Below, one piece after another: positions 44,265 to 53,026 of a stretch of DNA of 64,000 bases (its first letter is position 1; each line of letters begins with the position of its first letter). A program made the position numbers and the translations under genes. The notes below the pieces were generated by a model. It was not told the DNA's origin. It ran no database searches and saw only the letters and a list, made by a program, of their open reading frames with translations. The DNA comes from Kitasatospora sp. NBC_01246 (GTDB taxonomy: Bacteria > Actinomycetota > Actinomycetes > Streptomycetales > Streptomycetaceae), in assembly GCF_036226505.1 (NCBI RefSeq), contig NZ_CP108484.1:3534001-3598000 (forward strand), in the 5' to 3' direction.

Positions 44265-44939
44265 ATGGCCAGCTACGTACTCGTCCCCGGCATGCTGCAC
44301 GGCGCCTGGTGGTACCGGCCGCTCACCGAGGGGCTCCGCGCCGCCGGGCACGAGGTGTACCCGGTGACGCTGACCGGGGTCTCCGAGCGCGGGCACCTGA
44401 ACAACGCGGTGGTCGACCTGGACACCCACGTGCAGGACGTGGTCGGGCTGCTGGAGGCGGAGCGGCTCACCGACGTGGTGCTGGTCGGGCACAGCTACGG
44501 CGGGATGGTCCTCTCCGGGGTCGCCGACCGGGTGCCGGAGCGGGTCGGGGCGCTGGTGTACGCGGACGCCTTCGTCCCCCGCGACGGCGAGTCGGCCTAC
44601 CGGATCGTCAACGAGGTCTGGAAGCAGCGCTACCTGGCCGGCGCCGCGGCGGGCGGCGGTGTCACCGTGGTCGGCTCGAACCCCGCCCTCGACCCGCGCG
44701 CCACCGTCCACCCGGTGGCCAGCCTCCTCCAGCCGATCGCCCTCACCGGCGCGGCCGACGCCGTCACCCGCCGGGTCTACATCCACGCCGAGCGCTTCGA
44801 GGACAGCCCGCTGCTGGAGACCTTCGACCGCCTGCGCGACGACCCGGCCTGGACCGTGCACACCCTCCCGGTCGGCCACGACCTGATCCGCGAGGCCCCC
44901 GAGGAGTTCCTGAAGATCGCCCTCACGGCGGCCGGCTGA
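44265..44939 (+). CDS. Alpha/beta hydrolase
   Basis: This 224-aa protein has the oxyanion HG at VPGMLHGAWWYRPL, nucleophile Ser in VGHSYGGMV (about residue 75) and catalytic His in PVGHDLIREAP. The acid is likely an Asp in the AERFEDSPLLETF region. The compact form resembles the salicylate-esterase/hydroxynitrile-lyase branch. An AGAGGAAGAAGA ribosome site precedes ATG 44265. The inverted repeat at 44155 may control it. The substrate is unknown. Confidence 0.85.
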   Translation: MASYVLVPGMLHGAWWYRPLTEGLRAAGHEVYPVTLTGVSERGHLNNAVVDLDTHVQDVVGLLEAERLTDVVLVGHSYGGMVLSGVADRVPERVGALVYADAFVPRDGESAYRIVNEVWKQRYLAGAAAGGGVTVVGSNPALDPRATVHPVASLLQPIALTGAADAVTRRVYIHAERFEDSPLLETFDRLRDDPAWTVHTLPVGHDLIREAPEEFLKIALTAAG

Positions 44940-44980
44940 GCGACGGCGCGGCTGCCGGGGCCCGTCGATACACTCCGAGC

Positions 44981-45535
44981 ATGAGCATCGATCCTGCTGT
45001 GTACGCCCGGTTGCGCGAGATCGCCGATCAGCTGCCGCAGATTCCCGGAATAGGGAAGGTCGAGATCGCTGACGGCGAGATCGTCATGATGATGTCCCCG
45101 GTGAAACGGCACGAGCTCGCCGTGATCCGCCTGGCCCGGCAACTGAACGCCCAGTTGCCGAACACCCACCCCGGCTACATCGCCCACGGTGGCGCGGATC
45201 TGGAGGACGTCGGACTGGGACGGCTGCGCAATCCCGACCTGATGGTGTTCCCCGAAGCCGCCCTGGACGACGAGGGACGAGCTCTGCTCCCCCACGAGAT
45301 CCTGCTGGTGGCGGAGATCGTCTCGAAGTCGAACCCGGAGAACGACTACCACGGCAAGGTCCGCGACTACGCGGCCATGGGCATCCCGCTCTACCTGCTG
45401 GTCGACCCCCGCAAGGGCACCGGCATCGTCCACGACGGGCCCGGCTACCCGTCCCGCAGGGAGTTCGCCTTCGGCGACACCGTCACCGTCGGCCCGTGGA
45501 CGCTGGACACCGGTGTCCTGCGCACGTACGCCTGA
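44981..45535 (+). CDS. Uma2-family (DUF820) endonuclease-fold protein
   Basis: This 184-aa protein has the PD-(D/E)xK-like core of DUF820/Uma2: IADGEIVMMMSPVKRHE, RNPDLMVFPEAA with the conserved Asp, LLVAEIVSKSNPENDYHGKV with Glu and the distal Lys, and the end LYLLVDPRKG. Members are very common in streptomycetes and cyanobacteria; nuclease action is predicted, not shown. TACACT six bases before ATG 44981 suggests a leaderless mRNA. Confidence 0.85.
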   Translation: MSIDPAVYARLREIADQLPQIPGIGKVEIADGEIVMMMSPVKRHELAVIRLARQLNAQLPNTHPGYIAHGGADLEDVGLGRLRNPDLMVFPEAALDDEGRALLPHEILLVAEIVSKSNPENDYHGKVRDYAAMGIPLYLLVDPRKGTGIVHDGPGYPSRREFAFGDTVTVGPWTLDTGVLRTYA

Positions 45536-45562
45536 GCGGCCGCACGTGCGCAGGACGGCGGG

Positions 45563-46840
45563 TCACGCGATGCGGTCCAGCACGATCGGGTTCGGGGTGA
45601 ACGCGGTGCCCGCCGGGGCGACCTCGATGCCGCCGGCCAGCGCCTCGATCGCGTACTCGTAGCGCTCGGGGGTGTCGGTGTGCAGGGTCAGCAGCGGCTG
45701 CCCGGCCACCACGGTGTCGCCGGGCTTGGCGTGCATCTCGACGCCGGCGCCGGCCTGCACCGGGTCCTCCTTGCGGGCCCGGCCGGCGCCCAGGCGCCAG
45801 GCGCAGACGCCCACCGCGTACGCGTCCAGCGCGGTGAGCACGCCCGAGGCCGGGGCCGGGATGACGTGCTGCTCGCGGGCGACCGGCAGCGGGGCGTCGA
45901 CGTCGCCGCCCTGGGCGGAGATCATGCGGCGCCAGTGGTCCATCGCGGAGCCGTCGCGCAGCGCGTCGGCCGGGTCCTTGCCGTGCACGCCCGCCGCGGC
46001 GAGCATCTCGCGGGCCAGCGCCAGGGTGAGCTCGACGACGTCGGCCGGGCCGCCGCCGGCCAGCACCTCGACCGACTCGCGGACCTCCAGCGCGTTGCCG
46101 GCGGTGAGGCCGAGCGGGGTCGACATGTCGGTCAGCAGCGCGACGGTGTTGACGCCGGCCGCGGTGCCCAGGCCGACCATGGTGCGGGCCAGCTCGCGGG
46201 CGTTGTCCAGGTTCTTCATGAAGGCGCCGGAGCCGACCTTCACGTCCAGGACGAGGGCGCCGGTGCCCTCGGCGATCTTCTTGGACATGATCGAGGAGGC
46301 GATCAGCGGGATGGCCTCGACGGTGCCGGTGACGTCGCGCAGCGCGTACAGCTTCTTGTCGGCGGGGGCCAGACCGTCACCGGCGGCGCAGATGACGGCG
46401 CCGGCGTCGTGCAGCACCTTCATCATCTCGTCGTTGGAGAGCAGGGCGCGCCAGCCGGGGATCGACTCCAGCTTGTCCAGGGTGCCGCCGGTGTGGCCGA
46501 GGCCCCGGCCGGAGAGCTGCGGGACGGCGGCGCCGCAGGCGGCGACCAGCGGGGCGAGCGGCAGGGTGATCTTGTCGCCGACGCCACCGGTGGAGTGCTT
46601 GTCGCTGGTGGGCTGCGCGAGGGAGGAGAAGTCCATCCGGACGCCGGAGCGGATCATCGCGTCGGTCCAGCGGCTGATCTCGCGCGGGTTCATGCCGTTC
46701 AGCAGGATCGCCATGGCGAGGGCGGACATCTGCTCGTCGGCGACGTCGCCGCGGGTGTAGGCGTCGATGACCCAGTCGATCTGAGCGTCGCTCAGCTCTC
46801 CGCGGTCGCGCTTGGTCCTGATGACGGAGATGGCGTCCAT
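45563..46840 (-). CDS. deoA: Thymidine (pyrimidine nucleoside) phosphorylase
   Basis: This 425-aa enzyme splits thymidine, deoxyuridine or uridine with phosphate to base and pentose 1-phosphate. KHSTGGVGDK is the phosphate loop and signature, with SGRGLGHTGGTLDKLES and KKIAEGTGALVLDVKVGSGAF completing the active site. ATG 46840 has a GGAG site. The leader is about 75-85 bases and holds a long hairpin directly behind a CTACGCGCGTAA operator. It is downstream of cdd but has its own promoter region. Confidence 0.94.
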   Translation of the reverse strand: MDAISVIRTKRDRGELSDAQIDWVIDAYTRGDVADEQMSALAMAILLNGMNPREISRWTDAMIRSGVRMDFSSLAQPTSDKHSTGGVGDKITLPLAPLVAACGAAVPQLSGRGLGHTGGTLDKLESIPGWRALLSNDEMMKVLHDAGAVICAAGDGLAPADKKLYALRDVTGTVEAIPLIASSIMSKKIAEGTGALVLDVKVGSGAFMKNLDNARELARTMVGLGTAAGVNTVALLTDMSTPLGLTAGNALEVRESVEVLAGGGPADVVELTLALAREMLAAAGVHGKDPADALRDGSAMDHWRRMISAQGGDVDAPLPVAREQHVIPAPASGVLTALDAYAVGVCAWRLGAGRARKEDPVQAGAGVEMHAKPGDTVVAGQPLLTLHTDTPERYEYAIEALAGGIEVAPAGTAFTPNPIVLDRIA

Positions 46841-46870
46841 GGCTGCTCCAAGAGGGGGTTCAAAATGCGA

Positions 46871-46916
46871 AGAGTGTCGCGAGCTGGCCGGATTGCGGCC
46901 CCACTCGCGACACTCT
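46871..46916 (-). promoter_or_regulatory. Long leader hairpin before deoA
   Basis: AGAGTGTCGCGAG and its exact complement (13 bp) enclose a second stem, GGCCG/CGGCC, with a GATTG loop. It begins within two bases of the operator core, so it would form at the very 5' end of a deoA mRNA or terminate read-through from cdd. Confidence 0.65.
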
Positions 46917-46926
46917 ACGCGCGTAA
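46915..46926. promoter_or_regulatory. Operator variant before deoA (CTACGCGCGTAA)
   Basis: This is an 11/12 match to the palindrome at the pnp, deoC and add promoters. It overlaps a TAGAGT -10-like box on the minus strand and lies 75 bases upstream of the deoA start. Confidence 0.65.
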
Positions 46927-46938
46927 CAGAAACAAAGA

Positions 46939-47337
46939 CTAGAGCCGCTCCGGCCCGAACGCGTCGGGCAGGACCTCGCTCATCGGCTTCACGCCGGACG
47001 GCAGCTCGACCAGCAGATCGGGCCCGCCGTGCTCGTACAGCAGCTGGCGGCAGCGGCCGCACGGCATCAGCAGACCGCCGCTGCCGTCCACACAGGTGAA
47101 CGCGGTCAGCCGGCCGCCACCGGTGGCGTGCAGCATGGAGACCAGGCCGCACTCGGCGCAGAGCGCGAGTCCGTACGAGGCGTTCTCCACGTTGCAGCCG
47201 GTGACCACCCGACCGTCGTCCACCAGCGCGGCCGCGCCGACCGGGAACCTGCTGTACGGGGCGTAGGCGTGGGTCATCGCCTCGCGCGCCGCCGCCCGCA
47301 GTGCCTCCCAGTCGACCGCCGCCGCGGGGGCCGTCAC
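46939..47337 (-). CDS. cdd: Cytidine deaminase
   Basis: This 132-aa homotetramer-type enzyme converts (deoxy)cytidine to (deoxy)uridine. The zinc and catalytic motif is CAECGLV (Cys-Ala-Glu), with PCGRCRQ giving the other two zinc cysteines; GCNVENASYG is the substrate loop. It overlaps the transport permease upstream (47334-47337), so it is translated with the transporter. Its uridine product is the substrate of the next gene's phosphorylase. Confidence 0.94.
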   Translation of the reverse strand: MTAPAAAVDWEALRAAAREAMTHAYAPYSRFPVGAAALVDDGRVVTGCNVENASYGLALCAECGLVSMLHATGGGRLTAFTCVDGSGGLLMPCGRCRQLLYEHGGPDLLVELPSGVKPMSEVLPDAFGPERL

Positions 47338-48599
47338 TTGCCCTGGCCCTTGCGGTAGATCTGGCCGTCGGCCTTCGGCGGCCGCAGCCGCTGCGAGGCC
47401 AGCGAGAGCACCACCAGGGTGATCACGTACGGCGTCGCCACGATCAGCGGACGCTGCACCTCCTCGGTGGTGGCGTACCAGGCCGCCAGGCCGCCGGCCA
47501 CCACGAAGGTGATCAGCGCGGCCGGGATCTTGCGGCGGTACAGGTTCCAGAGCGCCAGCAGGAACATCGCGATGGCGACCACCAGGATCAGCACGTGCAC
47601 CGACTCCGGGTCACGCAGCTGGAGGCTGTCGGTGAAGCCGAACAGGCCGGCGCCCATGGCGAGGCCGCCCGGCATCCAGTTGCCGAAGATCATCGCCGCG
47701 AGGCCGATGAAGCCTCGGCCGTTGGTCTGGCCGTCCTTGTAGAAGTGCGCCGCGACCAGCGAGAGGTACGCGCCGCCGAGGCCCGCGAAGGCACCGGAGG
47801 TGATGACCGCGAGGTACTTGTACTTGTAGACGTTGACGCCCAGCGACTCGGCCGCCGTCGGGTTCTCGCCGCAGGAGCGCAGGCGCAGGCCGAACACGGT
47901 GCGCCAGAGGGCGAAGTAGCTGACCACGATCAGCGCGCCGGCCAGCAGCACGACCACCGAGATGTTGGTGACCAGACCGCCCAGCACGCCCGCGACGTCG
48001 GACACCAGGAACCAGTGGTGGGTCTCGATGTCCTTCAGCCCGGAGGAGAGCCCGGGGATGGTGATGTACGGCAGCGGATCGGCCGGCGGGGACTGGTTCG
48101 CCCCGGCGCCGACGGAGATGTAGTCCTTGTAGTAGATCCGGTTGACGTACGCGCAGATGCCGGGGATCAGCAGGTTGACGCCGACACCGGAGACGATGTG
48201 GTCGACGCCGAAGGTCACCGTGATGACGGCGTGCAGCAGACCGCCGAGCGCACCGCCGAGCATGCCGGCCACCAGGCCGAACCACGGGTTGACCAGGTAG
48301 CCGCCCCAGGCGCCGCAGAAGGTGCCGGCGACCATCATGCCTTCGAGGCCGATGTTGACCACGCCGGCCCGCTCGGACCAGAGACCGCCCAGACCGGCCA
48401 TGCCGATCGGCACGGCGGCGCTGAGCGCGGCGGTGACCTGGCCGGAGGAGGTCAGCGAGTGGTTGCCGGTGGCCATGCCCACGGCGGAGAAGAGGACCAG
48501 GGCGCCCGCGATCAGCAGCAGCACCACCGGCCAGGACAACTTGCGCTTCTTGGCGGGAGCGCCCGGCGCCTTCGCGCGGGCAGCGGTGGCCGTGCTCAT
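47334..48599 (-). CDS. Nucleoside ABC transporter permease 2
   Basis: This 421-aa BPD-type permease has about ten hydrophobic helices. GLGGLWSERAGVVNIGLEGMM is the family motif, with GVNVYKYKYLAVITSGAFAG as the coupling region. It matches the NupQ/YufQ-type permeases that, with a BMP lipoprotein, import purine and pyrimidine nucleosides. It overlaps permease 1 by four bases and cdd by four bases. Confidence 0.9.
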   Translation of the reverse strand: MSTATAARAKAPGAPAKKRKLSWPVVLLLIAGALVLFSAVGMATGNHSLTSSGQVTAALSAAVPIGMAGLGGLWSERAGVVNIGLEGMMVAGTFCGAWGGYLVNPWFGLVAGMLGGALGGLLHAVITVTFGVDHIVSGVGVNLLIPGICAYVNRIYYKDYISVGAGANQSPPADPLPYITIPGLSSGLKDIETHHWFLVSDVAGVLGGLVTNISVVVLLAGALIVVSYFALWRTVFGLRLRSCGENPTAAESLGVNVYKYKYLAVITSGAFAGLGGAYLSLVAAHFYKDGQTNGRGFIGLAAMIFGNWMPGGLAMGAGLFGFTDSLQLRDPESVHVLILVVAIAMFLLALWNLYRRKIPAALITFVVAGGLAAWYATTEEVQRPLIVATPYVITLVVLSLASQRLRPPKADGQIYRKGQGK

Positions 48600-49750
48600 G
48601 CGGACACCTCCTTCTTCTCGTTGGCGGCAGCCTGGGCCGCGAGCTCGGCGCCGACCTTCTGCTGCTGGCGCTTGAGGCCGTAGCGGCGCACCAGCTCGTA
48701 GGCGACGACGACGCAGATGACGATGGTGCCCTGCATGACCGGGACGATCTCGAACGGGAAGCCGCCCTGGAGGGGCAGCTGCGAGCCGGTGGCGTCCAGG
48801 AAGGCGAACAGCAGCGCGGCGAAGGCCATGCCGATCGGGCTGTTGCGGCCGAGCAGGGCGACCGAGATGCCGAGGAAGCCGAGGCCGCCCTGGAAGCTCT
48901 GACCGAAGTTGTACGAGTTCTGCAGCAGCTCGGGCATGCCGATCAGACCGGCCAGCGCACCGGAGACCACCATCGAGGTGACGACCATGCGCTTGACGTT
49001 CACGCCGGAGGCGGTCGCGGCGGTCTCGGAGCGGCCGGTGGCGCGCAGGTCGAAGCCGAAGCGGGTGCGGGTCAGGGTGAACTGGAAGGCCACGCCGACC
49101 AGGATCGCGATGAAGAGGAAGCCGTAGAGCGGCCCGCCGTCGGTGTTGATCGCGAAGAAGTGGCTGGACTCCGAGACCGGGCTGGTCTGGATGGAGTTGC
49201 TGGTCGAGCTCTTCTCCGGCGCGAAGATGCCGGGGACGAGCAGCAGACCGACGATCGCCACCGCGATGGCGTTCAGCATGATGGTCGAGATGACCTCGCT
49301 GACGCCGCGGAAGACCTTCAGCAGACCGGCGATGCTCGCGTACAGGCCACCGACCAGCATGGCGGTGATCAGCAGCAGCGGGATCTGGATGAACGACGGC
49401 AGGTCGAGCCGGCTGCCGACGAACGCCGCGAACAGCGCCGCGACCTTGTACTGGCCCTCGACACCGATGTTGAAGAGGTTCATCCGGAAGCCGAAGGCGG
49501 CGGCCGCGGCGGCCAGGTAGTACGTGGTGGACCGGTTGAGGATGGCCACCTGGCCGTCCGACTTGGTGGCGTACGTGATCATCACGTTCCAGGCGTCGAA
49601 CGGGTTCTTGCCCGAGGTCGCCAGGAGCACCGAACAGATCACGACGGAGAGCAGCACGGCGAGCACCGGCGCTGCGAGGGCGAGCACGATCTTCTCGCCG
49701 TCGAACCGCTGCGCCAGCTTGCTCTTGGCCGCGGGGTTGGGACTGGTCAT
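48596..49750 (-). CDS. Nucleoside ABC transporter permease 1
   Basis: This 384-aa permease starts at ATG 49750, four bases after the ATPase stop. It has about nine to ten hydrophobic helices, with FGFRMNLFNIGVEGQYKVAA as the family motif and GVNVKRMVVTSMVVSGALAG as the coupling region. It pairs with permease 2. The homologous NupP/YufP proteins form the transporter core. Confidence 0.9.
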   Translation of the reverse strand: MTSPNPAAKSKLAQRFDGEKIVLALAAPVLAVLLSVVICSVLLATSGKNPFDAWNVMITYATKSDGQVAILNRSTTYYLAAAAAAFGFRMNLFNIGVEGQYKVAALFAAFVGSRLDLPSFIQIPLLLITAMLVGGLYASIAGLLKVFRGVSEVISTIMLNAIAVAIVGLLLVPGIFAPEKSSTSNSIQTSPVSESSHFFAINTDGGPLYGFLFIAILVGVAFQFTLTRTRFGFDLRATGRSETAATASGVNVKRMVVTSMVVSGALAGLIGMPELLQNSYNFGQSFQGGLGFLGISVALLGRNSPIGMAFAALLFAFLDATGSQLPLQGGFPFEIVPVMQGTIVICVVVAYELVRRYGLKRQQQKVGAELAAQAAANEKKEVSA

Positions 49751-49754
49751 GTGG

Positions 49755-51485
49755 CTACTCCCCCGCCTGCGGGTCGGCGGTGTCGGTGGGGGTGTCGGAC
49801 GAGGTGGCGTCCTGGGCGGCGGCGTCCTCGGTGGAGCCGGTCCCGGCGGCCTCGGCCTCGGTGCCCTCCGCGGTGACCGCGTGGAACTCCTCGACGGCCT
49901 CGGGCTCGGACTCGATGTGGCCGCGGGCGGCACCGGTCATCGCGGTACCCAGGTCCTCGGCGGTGACCGTGGCCGGGTCGGCGTCGGCCACCAGACGGCC
50001 GCGGTAGATCACCCGGATGGTGTCGGAGAGGCCGATCAGCTCGTCCAGGTCGGCGGAGATCAGCAGCACCGCGAGACCGGCCCGCTGGGCGGTCCGGATG
50101 TGCTCCCAGATCTGCGCCTGCGCGCCGACGTCCACCCCGCGGGTGGGGTGGGCGGCGATCAGCAGCTTGGGGTCGTGGCTCATCTCGCGGCCGATGATCA
50201 GCTTCTGCTGGTTGCCGCCGGAGAGCGACGCCGCGGTGACCTCGATGCCGGGGGTGCGGACGTCGTACTCGTCGACGATCCGCTGGGTGTCCTTGCGGGC
50301 ACCGGCCGGGTCGAGCAGCAGGCCCTTGGAGTTCGGGCTCTCGGTGACGTGACCGAGGATCCGGTTCTCCCAGAGCGGGGCCTCCAGCAGCAGGCCGTGG
50401 CGGTGGCGGTCCTCGGGGATGTAGCCGATGCCGGCCTCGCGGCGGCTGCGGGTGAGCGAGCCGGAGAGGTCCTTGCCGTCCAGTGTGACGGCGCCGCCGT
50501 CCAGCGGCAGCATGCCCATGATGGCCTCGACCAGCTCGGCCTGGCCGTTGCCCTCGACACCGGCGATGCCGAGGATCTCGCCCTTGTGGATCCGCAGCGA
50601 GATGTCGTCGAGCACCACGCGCTCGATGCCCTCGGCGTCGGTCTTGGCGATCCGCAGGTCCCGGACGTCGAGCATCTCGGTGGTGGTGACGGTCGACTCG
50701 CGGCTCCCCGGGGAGGGCAGCTCGGCGCCGACCATCAGCTCGGCCAGCTGGCGCGCGGTGACGTTCGCCGGGTCGGCGTCGCCGACCGTGGTGCCGCGCC
50801 GGATGACGCTGATCGCGTCCGCCACCGACAGCACCTCGTGCAGCTTGTGCGAGATGAAGATGACGGTGACGCCCTCGGCCTTGAGCTCGCGCAGGTTGCC
50901 GAAGAGCGCCTCGACCTCCTGCGGGACGAGCACCGCGGTGGGCTCGTCGAGGATCAGGATCTTGGCGCCGCGGTAGAGCACCTTGAGGATCTCGACCCGC
51001 TGGCGGTCGGCCACGCCGAGGTCCTCGACCAGCGCGCCCGGGCGCACGCCCAGGCCGTACTGGTCGGAGATCTCCTTGATCTTCGCCTTCGCCTTGGCCC
51101 CGATGCCGTGGAGCTTCTCGCCGCCGAGGACGACGTTCTCCCAGACGGTGAGGTTGTCGGCGAGCATGAAGTGCTGGTGCACCATGCCGATGCCGCGCGA
51201 GATGGCGTCACCCGGGGTGTTGAACTCGCACTGCTCGCCGTTGATCGCGATGGTGCCCTCGTCCGGCTTCTGCATGCCGTAGAGGATCTTCATCAGCGTC
51301 GACTTGCCGGCGCCGTTCTCACCCATGAGGGCGTGCACGGTGCCGGTGCGGACGGTGAGGTTGATGTCGTGGTTGGCCACGACGCCGGGGAAGCGCTTGG
51401 TGATGCCGCGCAGTTCGACGGCCGGTGTCGCCGTCCCCGCGCTGGGGGTACCGCCCTTGCTGAGGGCGGGGTCGGATGCGGTGAT
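49755..51485 (-). CDS. Nucleoside ABC transporter ATP-binding protein (double ATPase)
   Basis: This protein has about 576 residues and two ATPase domains: the first with Walker A GENGAGKST, GVADRQRVEILK and Walker B ILILDEPT; the second with degenerate Walker A GVEGNGQAEL, SLSGGNQQKL and LLIAAHPTRGVD. Domain two is therefore probably weak or inactive, as in sugar/BMP-type ATPases. The tail is about 60 acidic residues. No ATG, GTG or TTG lies near the AGGAG site; ATC at 51485 is spaced correctly. TTG 51533 is the alternative. Confidence 0.88.
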   Translation of the reverse strand: MTASDPALSKGGTPSAGTATPAVELRGITKRFPGVVANHDINLTVRTGTVHALMGENGAGKSTLMKILYGMQKPDEGTIAINGEQCEFNTPGDAISRGIGMVHQHFMLADNLTVWENVVLGGEKLHGIGAKAKAKIKEISDQYGLGVRPGALVEDLGVADRQRVEILKVLYRGAKILILDEPTAVLVPQEVEALFGNLRELKAEGVTVIFISHKLHEVLSVADAISVIRRGTTVGDADPANVTARQLAELMVGAELPSPGSRESTVTTTEMLDVRDLRIAKTDAEGIERVVLDDISLRIHKGEILGIAGVEGNGQAELVEAIMGMLPLDGGAVTLDGKDLSGSLTRSRREAGIGYIPEDRHRHGLLLEAPLWENRILGHVTESPNSKGLLLDPAGARKDTQRIVDEYDVRTPGIEVTAASLSGGNQQKLIIGREMSHDPKLLIAAHPTRGVDVGAQAQIWEHIRTAQRAGLAVLLISADLDELIGLSDTIRVIYRGRLVADADPATVTAEDLGTAMTGAARGHIESEPEAVEEFHAVTAEGTEAEAAGTGSTEDAAAQDATSSDTPTDTADPQAGE

Positions 51486-51556
51486 GGCGATCTCCTGGTG
51501 GTCTGGAGGCGCGTCGTTGCGCTGGAGGGCCAAGAAAAAACGGTGGGGTACGGGAC

Positions 51557-51597
51557 GGGGCCCGGGGGTACGCACTGAGCGCACCCTTCCGGGCCCC
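51557..51597 (-). terminator. Hairpin between BMP lipoprotein and ABC ATPase
   Basis: GGGGCCCGG (51557-51565) and CCGGGCCCC (51589-51597) pair, with GGGT/ACCC inside. A TTTTTT run follows about 20 bases downstream on the minus strand. It probably lowers transcription of the ABC genes relative to the binding protein. Confidence 0.65.
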
Positions 51598-51664
51598 TCC
51601 CTGATGCTGCGTCAATCATTGCGCTGCCGGGCAGGCGGCAGCGGCAGCGACGTCCGGGCGCGCC

Positions 51665-52717
51665 TTACGGAGCGGTCGGGACGGTGGTGGCGCCGCTCTT
51701 GATGGCGGTGGCGGCGTCGTTGAGCTTGCCCTGGATGTCGTCGATCTTGCCGCCGGTGGTGGCGAGCGAGACGCCGTCGGCCTTCAGGTCGAAGTTCTTC
51801 ACACCGGTGAAGGGGGAGCCCTTCTTGGCGGAGTCGATGTAGGCGAAGACGGCCTTGTCGACGTTCTTCACCATCGAGGTGAGGATGCTGGCCTTGTACT
51901 TCGCCAGGGCGGGCTGGGCGGCCTGGTCGGAGTCGACGCCGATCGCCAGCTTGCCGGCGTTGGCGACGGCCTCGATGGCACCGTTGCCGGAGGAGCCGGC
52001 GGCGGTGTAGATGACGTCCGCGCCCTTGTCCAGCTGACCCTGCGCGGCCTCCTTGCCCTTGTCGGGCGAGTTGAAGCCGGAGAAGTCCGGGGGGGTGGTC
52101 AGGTAGGTGGTCTCGACCGCCATGCTCGGGTCGACGGACTTCACACCCGCCTTGTAACCGGCCTCGAACTTCTTGATCAGCTCGGACTGCACACCGCCGA
52201 TGAAGCCGACGTGCTTGGTCTTCGTCTTGAGGGCGGCGGCCACACCGGCCAGGTACGAACCCTCCTGCTCCGAGAACGTCAGCGAGGTGACGTTGCTCGG
52301 CTGGGTGTCGGACGCCGAGTCGATGATCGCGAACTTGGTGTTCGGGTTGTCCTTGGCGACCTTCTCGACGGCGCCCTGGTACACGAAGCCGACCGCGATG
52401 ATCGGGTTGTAGCCGGCGGTGACCAGGTTCTTGAGCCGGGTCTCCTTGTCGGCCTCGGCCTCACCGGTCTTGGCGTCGGCCTCGGTGACGGCGACGCCCA
52501 GGTCGGCCTTGGCCTTGTCGAGACCGCGGGCGGCGGAGTCGTTGAACGACTGGTCGCCACGACCACCGATGTCGTAGGCCATACCGACCTTCAGGCCGCC
52601 CTCGGACGAGCCGGAGGAAGCGGTGGTGTCGTTGCTCTTTGCGCCGCAAGCGGCGAGCGAGGCGATGCCCAGGGAACCCGAGAGCACAACCGCAGCGAGC
52701 TTAGTAGAACGGCGCAA
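51665..52717 (-). CDS. BMP-family nucleoside-binding lipoprotein
   Basis: This 350-aa protein starts at TTG 52717 with an AAGGAG site. It has a signal peptide with lipobox SLAACG (Cys24) and the BMP fold: KVGMAYDIGGRGDQSFNDSA, IIAVGFVYQGAVEKVAKDNP, VGFIGGVQSELIKKFEAGY and IYTAAGSSGNGAIEAVANAG. It captures nucleosides for the ABC transporter encoded behind it. The promoter has a degenerate copy of the CTACGCGCGTAG palindrome. Confidence 0.92.
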   Translation of the reverse strand: MRRSTKLAAVVLSGSLGIASLAACGAKSNDTTASSGSSEGGLKVGMAYDIGGRGDQSFNDSAARGLDKAKADLGVAVTEADAKTGEAEADKETRLKNLVTAGYNPIIAVGFVYQGAVEKVAKDNPNTKFAIIDSASDTQPSNVTSLTFSEQEGSYLAGVAAALKTKTKHVGFIGGVQSELIKKFEAGYKAGVKSVDPSMAVETTYLTTPPDFSGFNSPDKGKEAAQGQLDKGADVIYTAAGSSGNGAIEAVANAGKLAIGVDSDQAAQPALAKYKASILTSMVKNVDKAVFAYIDSAKKGSPFTGVKNFDLKADGVSLATTGGKIDDIQGKLNDAATAIKSGATTVPTAP

Positions 52718-52768
52718 GGGAGTATCTCCTTCTCACACGCACCCGTTTAGCGTGGTCGGACGCCACCG

Positions 52769-52780
52769 TAACGCGCGTAG
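52769..52780. promoter_or_regulatory. Operator variant before BMP lipoprotein (TAACGCGCGTAG)
   Basis: This matches the CTACGCGCGTAG palindrome at 10 of 12 bases; one half-site (minus strand TTCTACGCG) is perfect. It lies about 50-60 bases upstream of the TTG start. The remaining sequence from 52800 to 52977 is AT-richer and shows no gene. Confidence 0.5.
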
Positions 52781-52977
52781 AACACGGTTGGGTCACAGGT
52801 CGCCGGAGCATTCGGGTTGTTATCAAACCGTGGTCTGACAGTCTTCCCGGGGCCCCTTTCCCGTACGCGGAGGGTGATCGGAACTGGCGCTGCCCAGTGT
52901 ACGTAACCGGACAAAAAGCCAGGAAGCAGATAACTCGGGCGTTGCTCGATCGAGGCCCGGCCCGGTGAACCGACGAC

Positions 52978-53004
52978 GGGCCCGGTCCGTTGCGGACCGG
53001 GCCC
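52978..53004. terminator. Terminator after M20 amidohydrolase
   Basis: A 12-bp perfect stem, GGGCCCGGTCCG with its complement, closes on a TTG loop, just beyond the stop of the minus-strand M20 gene. Confidence 0.75.
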
Positions 53005-53026
53005 GGGACGCCCACCGGGGAGCGGA

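Noticed and set aside
42804..44879. 691-codon open frame antisense to the MFS transporter
   Set aside because: Low-complexity Gly/Arg/Val composition is typical of shadow frames; the MFS gene on the other strand has clear motifs.
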